From Takakia lepidozioides (taxonomy: Eukaryota > Streptophyta > Takakiopsida > Takakiales > Takakiaceae): a stretch of 64,000 bases of DNA. The stretch covers positions 25,606,001 through 25,670,000 of the forward strand of contig CM060734.1 of assembly GCA_030704615.1 (NCBI GenBank), in the 5' to 3' direction. The notes below the pieces were generated by a model. It searched no databases and was not told the DNA's origin. It saw only the letters and a program-made list of their open reading frames with translations. The position numbers and the translations under genes are program-made. Positions 63,750 to 64,000 of the stretch are shown here, piece after piece (position 1 is the first letter of the stretch; each line of letters opens with the position of its first letter).

Positions 63750-64000
63750 CTCGTTTTGCGTGGGGGAGTGGCAGATGATACCAAGGTGACCCCAAGTCTT
63801 GCAAAATGCTGCATGGATGTATGCTGCGCTCCCGAAATTTCGGTCCATGTCTGCACACGTTTGAACCCACGCTTTGCGGGCTTCAGTCTGCAGATCGTAA
63901 AAAATGCTGGAGAGGAGAACATATATCGTAGTGGTTCCTGAGAAGGTGTTCTTACAACGGATCTTCCAGAGGTGCCATAATGTCGATCCTCTAAGGGTTT
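63750..64000 (-). pseudogene. Possible LINE ORF2 C-terminus interrupted by E3
   Basis: The minus strand reads LWHLWKIRCKNTFSG, IFYDLQTEARKAWVQTC and AAFCKTWGHLGIIC, resembling the end of plant LINE ORF2. It should continue, across the E3 insertion, into 52,501 and lower. Pattern match only. Confidence 0.35.

Noticed and set aside
1-64000. tRNA or rRNA genes
   Set aside because: I looked for tRNA-like A/B boxes and conserved rRNA blocks while reading and saw none I could support.

Overview
The window reads as nuclear DNA of a photosynthetic eukaryote, most likely a streptophyte (plant or charophyte alga). The one conserved host gene is an intron-rich, minus-strand DLST (2-oxoglutarate dehydrogenase E2) that is plant-like in sequence and lacks a peripheral-subunit-binding domain. 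Introns are GT-AG. Almost everything else is mobile DNA. A charophyte such as Chara is my guess from the character of the repeats, not something the sequence proves.

Layout. 1-1.3 kb: decayed Ty3/gypsy pol fragment. 1.8-7.4 kb: DLST (-). 7.75-14.6 kb: gypsy element A (+), with a dUTPase-like domain after the protease and an integrase that lacks its core. 14.6-23.98 kb: gypsy element B (+), with a pre-gag ORF and an intact 303-aa ORF between integrase and 3' LTR. A and B meet at a chimeric LTR/LTR junction at about 14,597. 23.98-27.96 kb: truncated gypsy element C (-), related to B. 28.5-28.75 kb: minisatellite. 28.9-31.1 kb: transposase fragment M1 (-) with its own palindromic repeats upstream.

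The most unusual part is 32-64 kb. Two large MULE-like elements can be outlined. E2 (about 32,242-47,427) is flanked by a perfect 10-bp direct repeat. E3 (about 52,515-63,736) is flanked by a 13-bp direct repeat. Each has inverted, GAGC-rich ends. Each carries two divergently transcribed, intron-containing genes: M, a MuDR-type transposase (GCM/WRKY-like finger, DDE-type core, SWIM finger), and P, a fusion of a ParB-like N-terminal domain (DGNHRLLAW motif) to a beta-class amino-methyltransferase-like domain. The position of the catalytic DPPY motif in P is D-I-P-D in all three copies. E2 also carries an inverted pair of unknown genes (U1, U2). An eroded third P copy (P2) lies at 48.3-51.2 kb between them.

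Each element has its own family of short palindromes in noncoding DNA: GGAAATGCGG half-sites in E2, CAACCTTGCGT half-sites in E3, GTCGG half-sites next to M1, and CTCGTGT half-sites at the left end of E3. Every family is two inverted half-sites around a pyrimidine-purine dinucleotide. The sites are arrayed at about 52 bp or 42 bp, close to whole DNA turns. My working hypothesis is a self-specific DNA-recognition system in which an element-encoded protein (P, M or U) binds the element's own palindromes, functionally comparable to the VANC anti-silencing proteins of Arabidopsis VANDAL MULEs.
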